Source: Candidatus Latescibacterota bacterium (GTDB lineage: Bacteria > Latescibacterota > UBA2968 > UBA8231). From it: a DNA stretch of 9,881 nucleotides. The stretch covers positions 1 through 9,881 of the forward strand of contig JAGWBY010000130.1 in NCBI GenBank assembly GCA_021295675.1. The letters are read 5' to 3'. The stretch's first letter is position 1, and each line of letters begins with the position of its first letter. The position numbers and the translations under genes are program-made. Under the pieces are notes generated by a model that saw only the letters and a program-made list of their open reading frames with translations, did not search any database and was not told where the DNA came from. Positions 1 to 6,845 of this stretch are shown here, one piece after another.

Positions 1-1
1 C

Positions 2-1651
2 TACGGGCTGTCGTCGAATATGTCGCTCAACGCCACGCTCAACCCGGATTTCGGCCAAGTGGAAGCCGACCCGGCCGAGCTCAACCTCTCGGTTTTTGAA
101 ACCTTCCAGGATGAGCGCCGCCCTTTCTTCGTGGCGGACGGCGAGGCGTTTAAGACTCCAATTGACCTGTTCTACTCGCGGCGCATCGGCCGCCAGCCCG
201 GCTATCACTCGCTGCCCGACGGCCACGACGCGCTCAACGAGAGCGAGTCCACCACCATTCTGGGCGCGGCCAAGCTGACGGGCAAGACCGCGTCCAAGAC
301 TACCTTCGGCTTGCTGACGGCGCTTACTGCCAAAGAGTACGCGCGCGTTGAAACGACCATGGTGCGCGAGGTGTCTGGCGAGGAGTACCAAGAGCGCAGC
401 GACTTTCTCGTCGAGCCGCGCACCCACTTTCTCGTCGGCCGCGTCAAGCAGGATATTCTGGCCGGCAACTCGCACGTCGGCCTCTTGGGCACAGCCGTGC
501 AGCGCGACCGGGCGCGGAATGCCTATACTGGCGGCGTGGATTGGACCCTCAAGTGGCGCGACAACGGCTACACCTTTTGGGGCCAGTTCGCCGGTAGCCG
601 CGCTACGGTGGATGACCAGCGTCGCGGTGGTTTGGGCAATATGGCGGTCTTGAGCAAGAACAGCGGCTGGTTGCGCGGCGAGCTCTGGTGGGAGGCCTAT
701 TCGCGGCACTTCGAGATCGACGACTTGGGCTTCCAGTGGCGCAGCGATTTCTACAACCCCTGGCTCTGGATCCAACTGCGCAAGGAAGAGGACTGGGCCA
801 TCTTCCGCCGCAATTTCTACAACTTCAACCGCTGGGGCACGTGGAACTTCGACCGCACCAACCTGCAAAACGGCTTTGACTTCAACACCCACCACCAGTT
901 CAAAAACTACTGGTGGGTCCACTTCGACTACTACCACATGTGGCGGTCCTTCGACGATCTCGACACTCGCGGCGGTCCTCTAATCGCGAGGCCGGCAAGC
1001 GACGGCTTTGAGATTGAGCTAGAAAGCGACGACCGCTTTATGGTCAGCGGTTGGGTCGAGTACGAGTGGGAGGACAACTCGGCTGGCAGCACCCGCCGCG
1101 AGGTCTCCGGCAGCATCCGCATCCGGCCGACTTCGCGGTTCGAGATCAGTCTGCGGCCGCGCTATAGTTGGAATTTCAACGATGCCCAATGGGTCGAAAA
1201 CTTTGATGCGGATGCCGACGGCGAAAACGATCAATTCGTGTACGGGGAGTTAGACAGCCAAACCCTCGACCTGACGACGCGGGCCAACATCCTCTTCAGC
1301 CGCGACTTGAGCTTGGAGTTCTATGTCCAGCCTTTTATTAGTGCTGGCCAGTACGCCAACTTCAAGGAACTGGCGCAGCCGCGTTCCTACTCGTTTGTCG
1401 CGCATCCCGGCCCAGAGGAAAGCCCTGATTTTCGCAACCGCTCGCTGCACAGCAACGCCGTCCTGCGCTGGGAGTACAAGCCGGGCAGCACCCTGTTCAT
1501 CGTCTGGTCGCAGTTCCGCCACGACGACTCCGACTTGGGCGCATTTCGCCCCGGGTACAACCTGCGGCGCAGCTTTGTTGAAGCTCAACTATTGGTTGAA
1601 CATCTAGGGCGGGATGGACATACCGCCCTAGATGTTGCTTTGTCATGCTGA
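2..1651 (+). CDS. DUF5916 outer-membrane β-barrel protein, 5' partial, frameshifted near the 3' end
   Basis: The reading frame is open to the window edge (codons from base 2), so the true start and the usual N-terminal CBM9-like domain lie upstream. The visible part starts with YGLSSNMSLNATLNPDFGQ and continues VEADPAELNLSVFETF and ERRPFF, the hallmark entry of the DUF5916 domain. The rest alternates aromatic and charged residues in amphipathic strands (for example NYWWVHFDYYHMW, LEFYVQPFISAG), as expected for an outer-membrane β-barrel. These proteins are thought to sit in the outer membrane; substrate and function are unknown. The natural C-terminus of the family is a short aromatic strand ending like LLKLNYWLNI. 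That sequence is present, but in the +1 frame, ending at a TAG at 1605-1607. Removing one T near 1574-1576 would restore it. As it stands the frame runs on through a hairpin to a TGA at 1649-1651, giving a non-homologous tail. This may be a real mutation or a base error. Family assignment is fairly sure; function is not. Confidence 0.85.
   Translation, partial: YGLSSNMSLNATLNPDFGQVEADPAELNLSVFETFQDERRPFFVADGEAFKTPIDLFYSRRIGRQPGYHSLPDGHDALNESESTTILGAAKLTGKTASKTTFGLLTALTAKEYARVETTMVREVSGEEYQERSDFLVEPRTHFLVGRVKQDILAGNSHVGLLGTAVQRDRARNAYTGGVDWTLKWRDNGYTFWGQFAGSRATVDDQRRGGLGNMAVLSKNSGWLRGELWWEAYSRHFEIDDLGFQWRSDFYNPWLWIQLRKEEDWAIFRRNFYNFNRWGTWNFDRTNLQNGFDFNTHHQFKNYWWVHFDYYHMWRSFDDLDTRGGPLIARPASDGFEIELESDDRFMVSGWVEYEWEDNSAGSTRREVSGSIRIRPTSRFEISLRPRYSWNFNDAQWVENFDADADGENDQFVYGELDSQTLDLTTRANILFSRDLSLEFYVQPFISAGQYANFKELAQPRSYSFVAHPGPEESPDFRNRSLHSNAVLRWEYKPGSTLFIVWSQFRHDDSDLGAFRPGYNLRRSFVEAQLLVEHLGRDGHTALDVALSC
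1601..1634 (+). terminator. Hairpin terminator at the natural stop of the DUF5916 gene
   Basis: Arms CATCTAGGGCGG (1601-1612) and CCGCCCTAGATG (1623-1634) are perfect 12-base reverse complements around a 10-base loop. They are followed by a moderately T-rich run (TTGCTTT). The left arm contains the natural stop TAG of the unshifted frame, so the hairpin sits exactly at the gene end. The T-tract is interrupted, so this could instead be a small palindromic element. The stem itself is certain; the terminator role is inferred. Confidence 0.55.
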
Positions 1652-1719
1652 GGGAGCCGATGGGCGGACGAAGCATCTTTTACCTAGGTAGGAGATGCTT
1701 CGCTCCGCTCAGCATGACA
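1641..1719. repeat. Imperfect palindromic intergenic repeat (MITE/REP-like)
   Basis: The outer arms TGTCATGCTGAG (1641-1652) and CTCAGCATGACA (1708-1719) are perfect reverse complements. Inner arms GAAGCATCT (1670-1678) and AGATGCTTC (1693-1701) also pair, around the small palindrome ACCTAGGT (1682-1689). The left half carries about 11 extra bases between the outer and inner arms. The motif family TGTCAT-CTGAG-CGAAG-ATCT, as I recall it, occurs as dispersed copies in many environmental bacterial genomes. The element lies between convergent genes ending at 1651 (+) and 1724 (-), so it could also act as a bidirectional terminator. Only one copy is in this window, so its repeat nature is inferred. 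Confidence 0.6.
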
Positions 1720-1723
1720 GAGT

Positions 1724-2779
1724 CTATTCTTCCAAAAAACTCCACAACTCGTCGAAGCGCGCTCCTTCAATCGGATCTCGCAGCACCGAGTTGACGCCTT
1801 TTTCCGCCATGTAGCGCGGTGTAAACGCCAGCCCCTTTTGCAGTGCCGTGCGCTCCAGCCCCATTTGCTTGGGCCGCCAGCGCACCCGACAGCGGTCCAG
1901 CCGCTTTGCCAACCCCGCCGTATCCCCTGCGCAGCACCAAGTGATGATCATCGCCCCCAAGGCCACTAGCTCGCCGTGGATCCAAGTGCGTTGGTTGGCC
2001 GTCTCCAGCGCGATCCAGAACGGATGGTCGCCGCTTTCTGTGGGGGCCTGCAAATGCTGACTATCGCGCTCTTTAATCCGCTGCGCGATGTTGGCCGCGC
2101 TCGCCTCCGTCATGCGCCCATTGGCGTCCAGCGTTGTGGCAAAAGAACTGGCGATTGATTCGTGATGGGCTACCTGCTGTGCTGCCAGAGCCGGGTCGAA
2201 CGCCGCCCCTTGCCCCAGCGCCGCCCGCCGTCGCCACTCCTCCAGCCCCGCATGGCCGCAGAGGATGTCGCCTAGCCCGGCGGTGTGCAAGTGATCCGGT
2301 GCCTCGAGGACCACATCGACGTCCACGAGCACGTATAGGCAATCCACCCACGGCCAGTCGTCCAAACCGCCCACGGTTTGATAGCCGTCCCACCGCGCCA
2401 CGTGGCTGTGGATGATCGCCCCGGAAGAGAGGATCGTCGGCACCAAGATCAGTTCGGCGTCCTTGTCGAGGGCCACGAACTTGGAAGCGTCTAGGGCTTT
2501 GCCGCCGCCCAAGCCGATGACCAGTTCGATCCCGGCTGGCAGCCGGTCGCTGAGTTCCTGCTGATGCGCTGAGTCCAGCCACTCGGCAAAGACCACGCCC
2601 GCTGGCTCACGCCCGAGGTATTCTTGGGCCGCGGCGTACGCGCTGGGCGTAGTTACAATCGCATACGCTGGCCAGTGGGTGCTTTCTCGTTGCAACAGGC
2701 CGCGGGCGACGCGCATGTCGTACTCAGCAGCCGGTTTGCACTGGCGGCCCATGGACCAGCCTCGATTGGTTTTGGGCAT
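1724..2779 (-). CDS. Glycerol-1-phosphate dehydrogenase-like, iron/zinc-containing alcohol dehydrogenase superfamily
   Basis: This is a 351-residue protein, the usual length for the AraM/G1PDH and dehydroquinate-synthase-like superfamily. It has an N-terminal Rossmann-like NAD(P)-binding half with the signature GLGGGKALDASK at about 89-100. The C-terminal helical half carries the metal ligands: D171 in GLGDILC, H252 in SGDHPFW and H268 in WIHGELV. The SG-x-H and HGE motifs resemble G1PDH/AraM more than classical Fe-ADHs. The likely reaction is NAD(P)H-dependent reduction of a keto-phosphate such as dihydroxyacetone phosphate in the cytoplasm, but the substrate is not shown by the sequence. 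I chose the ATG at 2777-2779 because GGAG lies 5 bases upstream (CGGAGAACAAATG) and homology begins there. The frame stays open to 2962, but those extra residues look like non-coding translation. The gene is transcribed alone, divergent from the GH26-like lipoprotein gene and convergent with the DUF5916 gene. All ligands are present, so it is probably active. Confidence 0.82.
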   Translation of the reverse strand: MPKTNRGWSMGRQCKPAAEYDMRVARGLLQRESTHWPAYAIVTTPSAYAAAQEYLGREPAGVVFAEWLDSAHQQELSDRLPAGIELVIGLGGGKALDASKFVALDKDAELILVPTILSSGAIIHSHVARWDGYQTVGGLDDWPWVDCLYVLVDVDVVLEAPDHLHTAGLGDILCGHAGLEEWRRRAALGQGAAFDPALAAQQVAHHESIASSFATTLDANGRMTEASAANIAQRIKERDSQHLQAPTESGDHPFWIALETANQRTWIHGELVALGAMIITWCCAGDTAGLAKRLDRCRVRWRPKQMGLERTALQKGLAFTPRYMAEKGVNSVLRDPIEGARFDELWSFLEE

Positions 2780-2974
2780 TTGTTCTCCGTCTCGTCGTAG
2801 GCAAAGCGAACTATTGCTATTGCACAACAATATACAAGCCCTTTTCGCGCCGCCAACGCATCTTTCCAAGTCTAAAATTCTCCACGTCGCCCGCATCGCG
2901 GCGAGCGGTTTTGAGCGCCACCGCAAAATGCCGATATTGTGCAACACTGCTCGTCCCTTCACAGGTTTGCTACC
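2780..2974. other. Divergent intergenic region, no clear promoter
   Basis: This 195-base gap separates the starts of the dehydrogenase-like gene (-) and the lipoprotein gene (+), so promoters for both must lie here or be very short. It contains an AT-rich patch around 2811-2880. I found no convincing paired -35/-10 boxes on either strand. Two 8-base words, TTGCACAA (2820-2827) and TTGTGCAA (2937-2944), are reverse complements of each other but are too short to call an operator. Confidence 0.4.
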
Positions 2975-3931
2975 ATGCGCTATCTATTGCTGTTCTTCGC
3001 CCTCTCTCTTGCGGGCTGCTATGCGGCCTCGTTCGGGCCCGATCCCCTAGGCCATTTTGCCGCGCGCACCGACCACCTTCACCGCCTAGAGCCGCTCGGC
3101 GAGCGCATTTTGCACGGGGCCGCGCTCAGCTATGGGCCGCTCGACCCCGAGGAGCGCTCGCGCCCGCTGGTCTATGCGGTGTACTACGAGCTCCACGACC
3201 TGCCCTACGACTGGCATCTATCTTTGCTCACTCATCTGGACCAGCACGTAGGCTACGGTTTGCCACAAATCGACCTTGGGTTTAACGCGGCCGGTCAGCC
3301 CTACGAGGCGGCCATTGCCGAGGGCCAACTCGACGAGGCGATTGAGCGGCTCTGCTGGGGGTTGCAGCAGCTAGAGCGCCCGATTTTGCTGCGGTTGGGC
3401 TATGCGTTCAATAGCTCTTGGCGCGCCTATGAGGCGACGAGCTACGTCGAGGCTTGGCGGCGGATAGCGCAAACGCTGCGGGGGCGCTGGGGCTTGGACC
3501 ACGTTGCGCTGGTATGGACGCAGAAGGCCGACGGTGGCTCCGATTACTTGGCCTACTATCCGGGGGATGAGTACGTCGATTGGTGGTCGATCGACGTGGC
3601 CGCGCCGCAAGATCTGCGCCGCAGCCGCGCCTTTGTCGAGGCGGCGCAGGAGCGCGGCTACCCAGTGCTCGTCGGCGTGGTCACTCCAGTTACCACCGAT
3701 CTGGGCCAAGCCGAGCAGGCGTGGCCCCATTGGTTCATCCCTTTCCTCCGCTTCTTGCGCCACCATTCCAATATCAAGGCATTTACTTACATAGATTGGG
3801 ACTGGTCGCAGACGGAGCGCTTTGTCGATCCCATACTCTTTGCGCGCTACCGCAGCGAGCTGATGAATCCGATTTACCTACACGCGGCCTCGCCCGGCGA
3901 GTTGCGCTGGAACCTAAATCTCGATCCCTAA
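2975..3931 (+). CDS. GH26-like TIM-barrel lipoprotein, probably catalytically inactive
   Basis: This 318-residue protein has a lipoprotein signal peptide: M-R-Y, a hydrophobic core LLLFFALSLAGC, and lipobox LAGC with Cys15. It should therefore be membrane-anchored outside the cytoplasm. The body follows the β-mannanase/GH26-like pattern: VYAVYY strand (67-71), LRLGYAFNSSWRAYEATSYV (139-158), AWRRIAQTLR, VALVWTQK, YYPGDEYVDWWSIDV (194-208), VLVGVVTP (231-238) and IKAFTYIDWDW (267-277). In GH26 the acid/base Glu falls in the G-Y-E-F/N position and the nucleophile Glu just before the TP of the later strand. Here they read A144 (GCG) and V235 (GTG), each one base from a GAG glutamate codon. It may thus bind a glycan without cleaving it. 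The ATG at 2975 is preferred over 2939 because the signal peptide starts there; the ribosome site (ACAGG, 9 bases upstream) is weak. The amidohydrolase gene follows after 16 bases. Fold assignment is good; the loss of activity rests on an alignment from memory. Confidence 0.72.
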   Translation: MRYLLLFFALSLAGCYAASFGPDPLGHFAARTDHLHRLEPLGERILHGAALSYGPLDPEERSRPLVYAVYYELHDLPYDWHLSLLTHLDQHVGYGLPQIDLGFNAAGQPYEAAIAEGQLDEAIERLCWGLQQLERPILLRLGYAFNSSWRAYEATSYVEAWRRIAQTLRGRWGLDHVALVWTQKADGGSDYLAYYPGDEYVDWWSIDVAAPQDLRRSRAFVEAAQERGYPVLVGVVTPVTTDLGQAEQAWPHWFIPFLRFLRHHSNIKAFTYIDWDWSQTERFVDPILFARYRSELMNPIYLHAASPGELRWNLNLDP

Positions 3932-3947
3932 AGAAAGGACGTAAGAG

Positions 3948-4826
3948 ATGGATAAAGTCGATGTGCACGTTCACGTCTTCGACCTGCCGAGCGAGCGGTT
4001 TCCCCGCGAGTTGAGCAGCCTCGCACCGGCTGACCGCTCTTGCCCGATTGAGGCGCTGATGGCCGATATGGATGCTTCTGGTATCGACCGCGCCGTGCTG
4101 ATCGAAATGAACGGCACCCAGATCGAGCAGCACGCCTATGTCACGCATTGCGTGCAGACATGGCCCGACCGCTTTACGGCGACGGGCTTGATCGACTTGG
4201 ACGACCCGGACCCGCCCGCTCGCCTGCGCGAGCTCGTCGCCGCCACTGGCATTGAAGGGATTCGGCTGGGGGCGTTGGGCGACCCGGCCGCCCAACGGGC
4301 CGAGGATCTGGCGACGTACGCGGTCTTTGAGTGTGCGGACGAGTTGGGGATCAACATCAATATCTACACGGGTGGGGCTCAATTTCCCTGCATTGAACTG
4401 CTGGCCGCGGCTTTTCCCGGGGTGAACATTTCCATCGACCATCTCGGCGTGATGCCAACCACGCCCGGCGGGCCGGATCGGTGGGGTCGCCCCCGCTTTG
4501 ACGCCGAGCCGCTGCCGCCGGCCAACTATCCGCAAGTGATGGCGCTGTCGCGCTTTCCCAATGTCTATGTCAAAATTTCGGGGGAGTACGCGTTTTCCAA
4601 GGTGCCTTGGCCTTACGGGGATATGCAGTCCATGGTCGAGGATGTGTATCGGGCCTACGGCGCGGATCGGATGATGTGGTGTACGGATTCGCCGTGGATT
4701 GTGGTGGAGCCGGGCTACCAAAAACTGGTGGATTTGCTCGACTGCCATCTGCCGAATATTTCCGCGGCGGAGAAGGAGATGATTATGGGTGGGACGGCGA
4801 TGAAGCTGTGGTTTAAGGGGCGCTAG
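3948..4826 (+). CDS. Amidohydrolase_2 (TIM-barrel, PF04909-type) family protein
   Basis: This 292-residue protein is typical in length for the lactonase/decarboxylase-like amidohydrolase_2 group (COG2159/COG3618). Visible motifs are the N-terminal metal-binding H-x-H in VDVHVHVF (H7, H9), strand VNISIDHLGV with H165, VYVKISGEY (206-214), and the C-terminal RMMWCTDSPW with D247, the usual catalytic aspartate. At the strand where many relatives have a histidine (pv-x-iHtG), this protein reads INIYTGG with Y140, so a metal ligand may be missing or the site metal-poor, as in some lactonase members. Likely substrates are lactones or small carboxylated or aromatic compounds in the cytoplasm; none can be named. 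The start is well supported: AAGGA lies 8 bases upstream of the ATG. The 16-base gap to the lipoprotein gene suggests co-transcription. Confidence 0.85.
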   Translation: MDKVDVHVHVFDLPSERFPRELSSLAPADRSCPIEALMADMDASGIDRAVLIEMNGTQIEQHAYVTHCVQTWPDRFTATGLIDLDDPDPPARLRELVAATGIEGIRLGALGDPAAQRAEDLATYAVFECADELGININIYTGGAQFPCIELLAAAFPGVNISIDHLGVMPTTPGGPDRWGRPRFDAEPLPPANYPQVMALSRFPNVYVKISGEYAFSKVPWPYGDMQSMVEDVYRAYGADRMMWCTDSPWIVVEPGYQKLVDLLDCHLPNISAAEKEMIMGGTAMKLWFKGR

Positions 4827-4866
4827 GGGATGGCCCTGAAACCTATTCCGTACGGAAGCTGAACGG

Positions 4867-5664
4867 ATGAATCGGTATTCTGTTGGCTATAATGAGCGCA
4901 CGGCTCGGTTCTTCCAAGAGCGCACAGCCGACACGCACGCTCAGTTTCTTCTGAAATACCTTGTACCTGGGATGGCTCTCTTGGACGGCGGCTGCGGACT
5001 TGGGACAATAACCAAAGGACTCGCGGAGATCGTGGCACCTGGGCGCGTCTTAGGGGTGGACAGAGAGCAGAGTCAAATCGATCTTGCTCAGCGCCTCGCC
5101 GATGGATTCCCTACAATCGAGTTCAAAACGGACGACCTTTGCAGCCTGACTGCTGATGACGAGTCATTCGATGTCGTCTTCGTTCACGGAGTCCTAGAGC
5201 ACATCGCCGACCCAGAGCAAGCTATCTCTGAGATTCGCCGAGTACTGAAATCGGGAGGGCTAGTAGGCTCAAGACACGCCGACTTCGGAGGATTCCTGCT
5301 TGAGCCTATGCCCGAGCCGCTGGGGAAATTTTCGCAGTTATTCATCGAACTGATGAAACGAAATGGCGGAGATCCGTACTGTGGACGTCGCCAGCTAGGA
5401 CTATTCCGCAAGGCAGGATTCGAGATTGTCAAGGTTTCCGCGTCGTATGACTGTTGGACGCCGGATGCGGAGTCCACGCGGAGAAACGCGCACTTTCTGG
5501 CGGAGTTGTGCGGCGACTCTGAATTCTCTGATCAGCTTGTGGAATACGGACTAGCGGATAAACGGGTCTTGGCTCAACTAAAGTCATCATTCCTTACGTG
5601 GGGCGAGATGCCAGAGGCGTTTGCCGCAGAAGCGTGGGGCGAGCTCGTCGCCAGAAAAGCGTGA
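4867..5664 (+). CDS. Class I SAM-dependent methyltransferase
   Basis: This 265-residue protein has the Methyltransf_11/25 layout. Motif I is LLDGGCGLGTITKGL (38-52) and the acidic end of β2 is D65 in VLGVDRE. Motif II region TDDLCSL lies at 88-94. The post-motif-II strand FDVVFVHGVLEHIADP is at 101-116, and RRVLKSGGLV at 124-133 precedes β5. The C-terminal third (PEPLGKFSQLFIELMKRNGG onward) resembles UbiE/SmtA-like methyltransferases that act on small molecules, but the substrate cannot be read from the sequence. The DNA is visibly more AT-rich than the metabolic genes before it, marking the start of the accessory stretch. A GGAAG lies 8 bases upstream of the ATG. It is separated by 40 bases from the amidohydrolase gene and by 17 bases from the nuclease remnant, so it may be transcribed with the latter. 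All cofactor motifs are intact. Confidence 0.88.
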   Translation: MNRYSVGYNERTARFFQERTADTHAQFLLKYLVPGMALLDGGCGLGTITKGLAEIVAPGRVLGVDREQSQIDLAQRLADGFPTIEFKTDDLCSLTADDESFDVVFVHGVLEHIADPEQAISEIRRVLKSGGLVGSRHADFGGFLLEPMPEPLGKFSQLFIELMKRNGGDPYCGRRQLGLFRKAGFEIVKVSASYDCWTPDAESTRRNAHFLAELCGDSEFSDQLVEYGLADKRVLAQLKSSFLTWGEMPEAFAAEAWGELVARKA

Positions 5665-5681
5665 GTTCGGGGGATTTTGCT

Positions 5682-6795
5682 ATGAGTCAAACATTCGATT
5701 TTGAGAATCTTGTCGAGTTGTGTCGGCGCACCCACGAGGAAACACAACGCTCGGCGGCGCGTACCGTCGATAGTTCACTTGTAGTGCGAAACTATCTGTT
5801 CGGCTGGTATATCGTGGAGTATGAACAGCATGGGGCGGATAGGGCGGAATACGGGCAGCTCTAAAAGCTAGGATTGGTCGCGGCTTCTCCATGGATTCCC
5901 TAGAACAGATGCGGCGGTTCTATTTGCTCTACAGGCACTTAGGTTCCGAGCCCTCGGAGACAGCGAAATCCGAGACAGCGTCTCAGATTTCGGGCAGCCC
6001 TGAGATTTCCGAGACAGCGTCTCGGAAATTCCCCGTCCCAGTAATGGGACTACCGGAAATTCCACAGACACTATCTGTGGAATTGGCAAAGCGACTTCCC
6101 CTTCCTTGGTCCCACTACGTTACCCTGCTGACCATCGACAATCCCGAGGAGCGCCGCTTCTACGAGATTGAGGCGATCGACAACGACTGGAGTGTCCGCG
6201 AACTCAAGCGGCAGATCAATAGCTCCCTGTACGAGCGGCTCGCACTCAGCCGCGACAAGGAGGAAGTGCGTCGGCTTGCCAGCGAGGGGCAGGTAGTCGA
6301 TAAGGCTTCGGACCTGATCAAGGACCCGGTCGTGTTGGAGTTTCTCGGGTTGGAGGAAAAGCCCGGCTACTCAGAAAGCGAGCTGGAAACGGCGATTATC
6401 GACCGGCTTCAGCACTTCTTGCTGGAGTTGGGCAAGGGATTTCTGTTCGAGGCGCGGCAGAAGCGGTTTACTTTCGACAACACAATCGGCTACTGCGCTG
6501 CTATGTGCTGATTGACCTCAAACGCGGCGAATTGACCCATCAGGACTTGGGTCAGATGCAGATGTACGTCAACTACTTTGACCGCTATGTGAAGACGGAC
6601 GACGAACTTCCGACCATCGGTATTGTGCTCTGTGGCCGCAAGAACGATGCCGTAGTTGAGCTGACGCTACCGGAAGAAGCCAATATCTACGCGTCGAAAT
6701 ATCAGCTCTATCTGCCATCGAAACAGGAGCTTGTAGCCCAACTAGAGAGCATCCAGAGAGAGTTGAACTATCGGGGAGGCGAAGAGGGTGAATAG
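5682..6795 (+). pseudogene. YhcG/DUF1016 PD-(D/E)XK nuclease, broken by two internal deletions
   Basis: Three fragments in three frames together make one YhcG-family protein (DUF1016 N- and C-terminal domains). Fragment 1 (5682-5864) reads NYLFGWYIVEYEQHGADRA then AEYGQ and hits TAA. Fragment 2 (from about 5861) resumes with IGRGFSMDSLEQMRRFYLLY, LPLPWSHYVTLL, WSVRELKRQINSSLYERLAL and GKGFLFEARQKRFTFDN, ending at a TGA about 6509-6511. Fragment 3 (from about 6484) reads NRLLRCYVLIDLKRGELTHQ and DLGQMQMYVNYFDR. Intact members have about 8 residues more between YGQ and GRGFS. They also have roughly 10 more (like THFYVDLVFY) between FDN and NRLLR. The second gap removes the first catalytic Asp of the PD-(D/E)XK site, while the D-x-K in VLIDLKRG remains. 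Both gaps change frame. Family function is a DNA nuclease often found near restriction-modification loci; the in vivo role is poorly defined. The start has a GGGGGA ribosome site about 8 bases upstream. A hypervariable linker inside fragment 2 is a palindrome array. Confidence 0.82.
5945..6084 (+). repeat. Array of five consecutive palindromes inside the DUF1016 linker
   Basis: In order these are: TCCGAG-CC-CTCGGA (5945-5958); arms AAATCCGAGAC (5966-5976) and GTCTCAGATTT (5980-5990) with loop AGC, 10 of 11 paired; arms ATTTCCGAGAC (6005-6015) and GTCTCGGAAAT (6019-6029) with loop AGC, 11 of 11; GTCCCA-GTAA-TGGGAC (6035-6050); and arms AATTCCACAGA (6058-6068) and TCTGTGGAATT (6074-6084) with loop CACTA, 11 of 11. 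Palindromes 2, 3 and 5 are centred at 5978, 6017 and 6071, each on the first base of the codon after a Thr codon. They encode KSETASQIS, ISETASRKF and IPQTLSVEL. The spacings, 39 and 54 bases, are whole codons. The region falls between the RQFY-like N-terminal block and the PWSHY block, a linker known to vary in this family. Confidence 0.8.
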
Positions 6796-6814
6796 CGGGC
6801 AAGGGATAATGGGC

Positions 6815-6836
6815 AGCGTCCTTGGAGCCGGACGCT
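6815..6836 (+). repeat. Small hairpin between the two gene remnants
   Basis: AGCGTCC (6815-6821) pairs with GGACGCT (6830-6836) around an 8-base loop. It follows the stop of the DUF1016 remnant by about 20 bases. No T-run follows, so it is a weak terminator candidate at best and may mark the junction between the two remnants. Confidence 0.35.
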
Positions 6837-6845
6837 ATACACTAT

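Noticed and set aside
2073..2582. 169-codon frame on the minus strand within the dehydrogenase-like gene.
   Set aside because: It is an Arg/Gly-rich shadow of the strong enzyme frame, with no motif.
2820..2944. Inverted pair TTGCACAA / TTGTGCAA in the divergent intergenic region.
   Set aside because: Eight bases over 100 bases apart is expected by chance; the flanks do not match.
2780..2962. N-terminal extension of the dehydrogenase-like gene up to an ATG at 2962.
   Set aside because: The 61 extra residues have no resemblance to the family, while GGAG and the homology start fit the ATG at 2779.
2939..2974. Upstream start for the GH26-like lipoprotein at 2939.
   Set aside because: It would bury the lipoprotein signal peptide behind 12 polar residues; the start at 2975 gives a standard signal peptide.
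3783..4748. Long open frame of 321 codons on the minus strand opposite the amidohydrolase gene.
   Set aside because: Its product is Arg/His/Pro-rich with no motif. The plus strand has a clear enzyme with a good ribosome site, so this is a GC-rich shadow frame.
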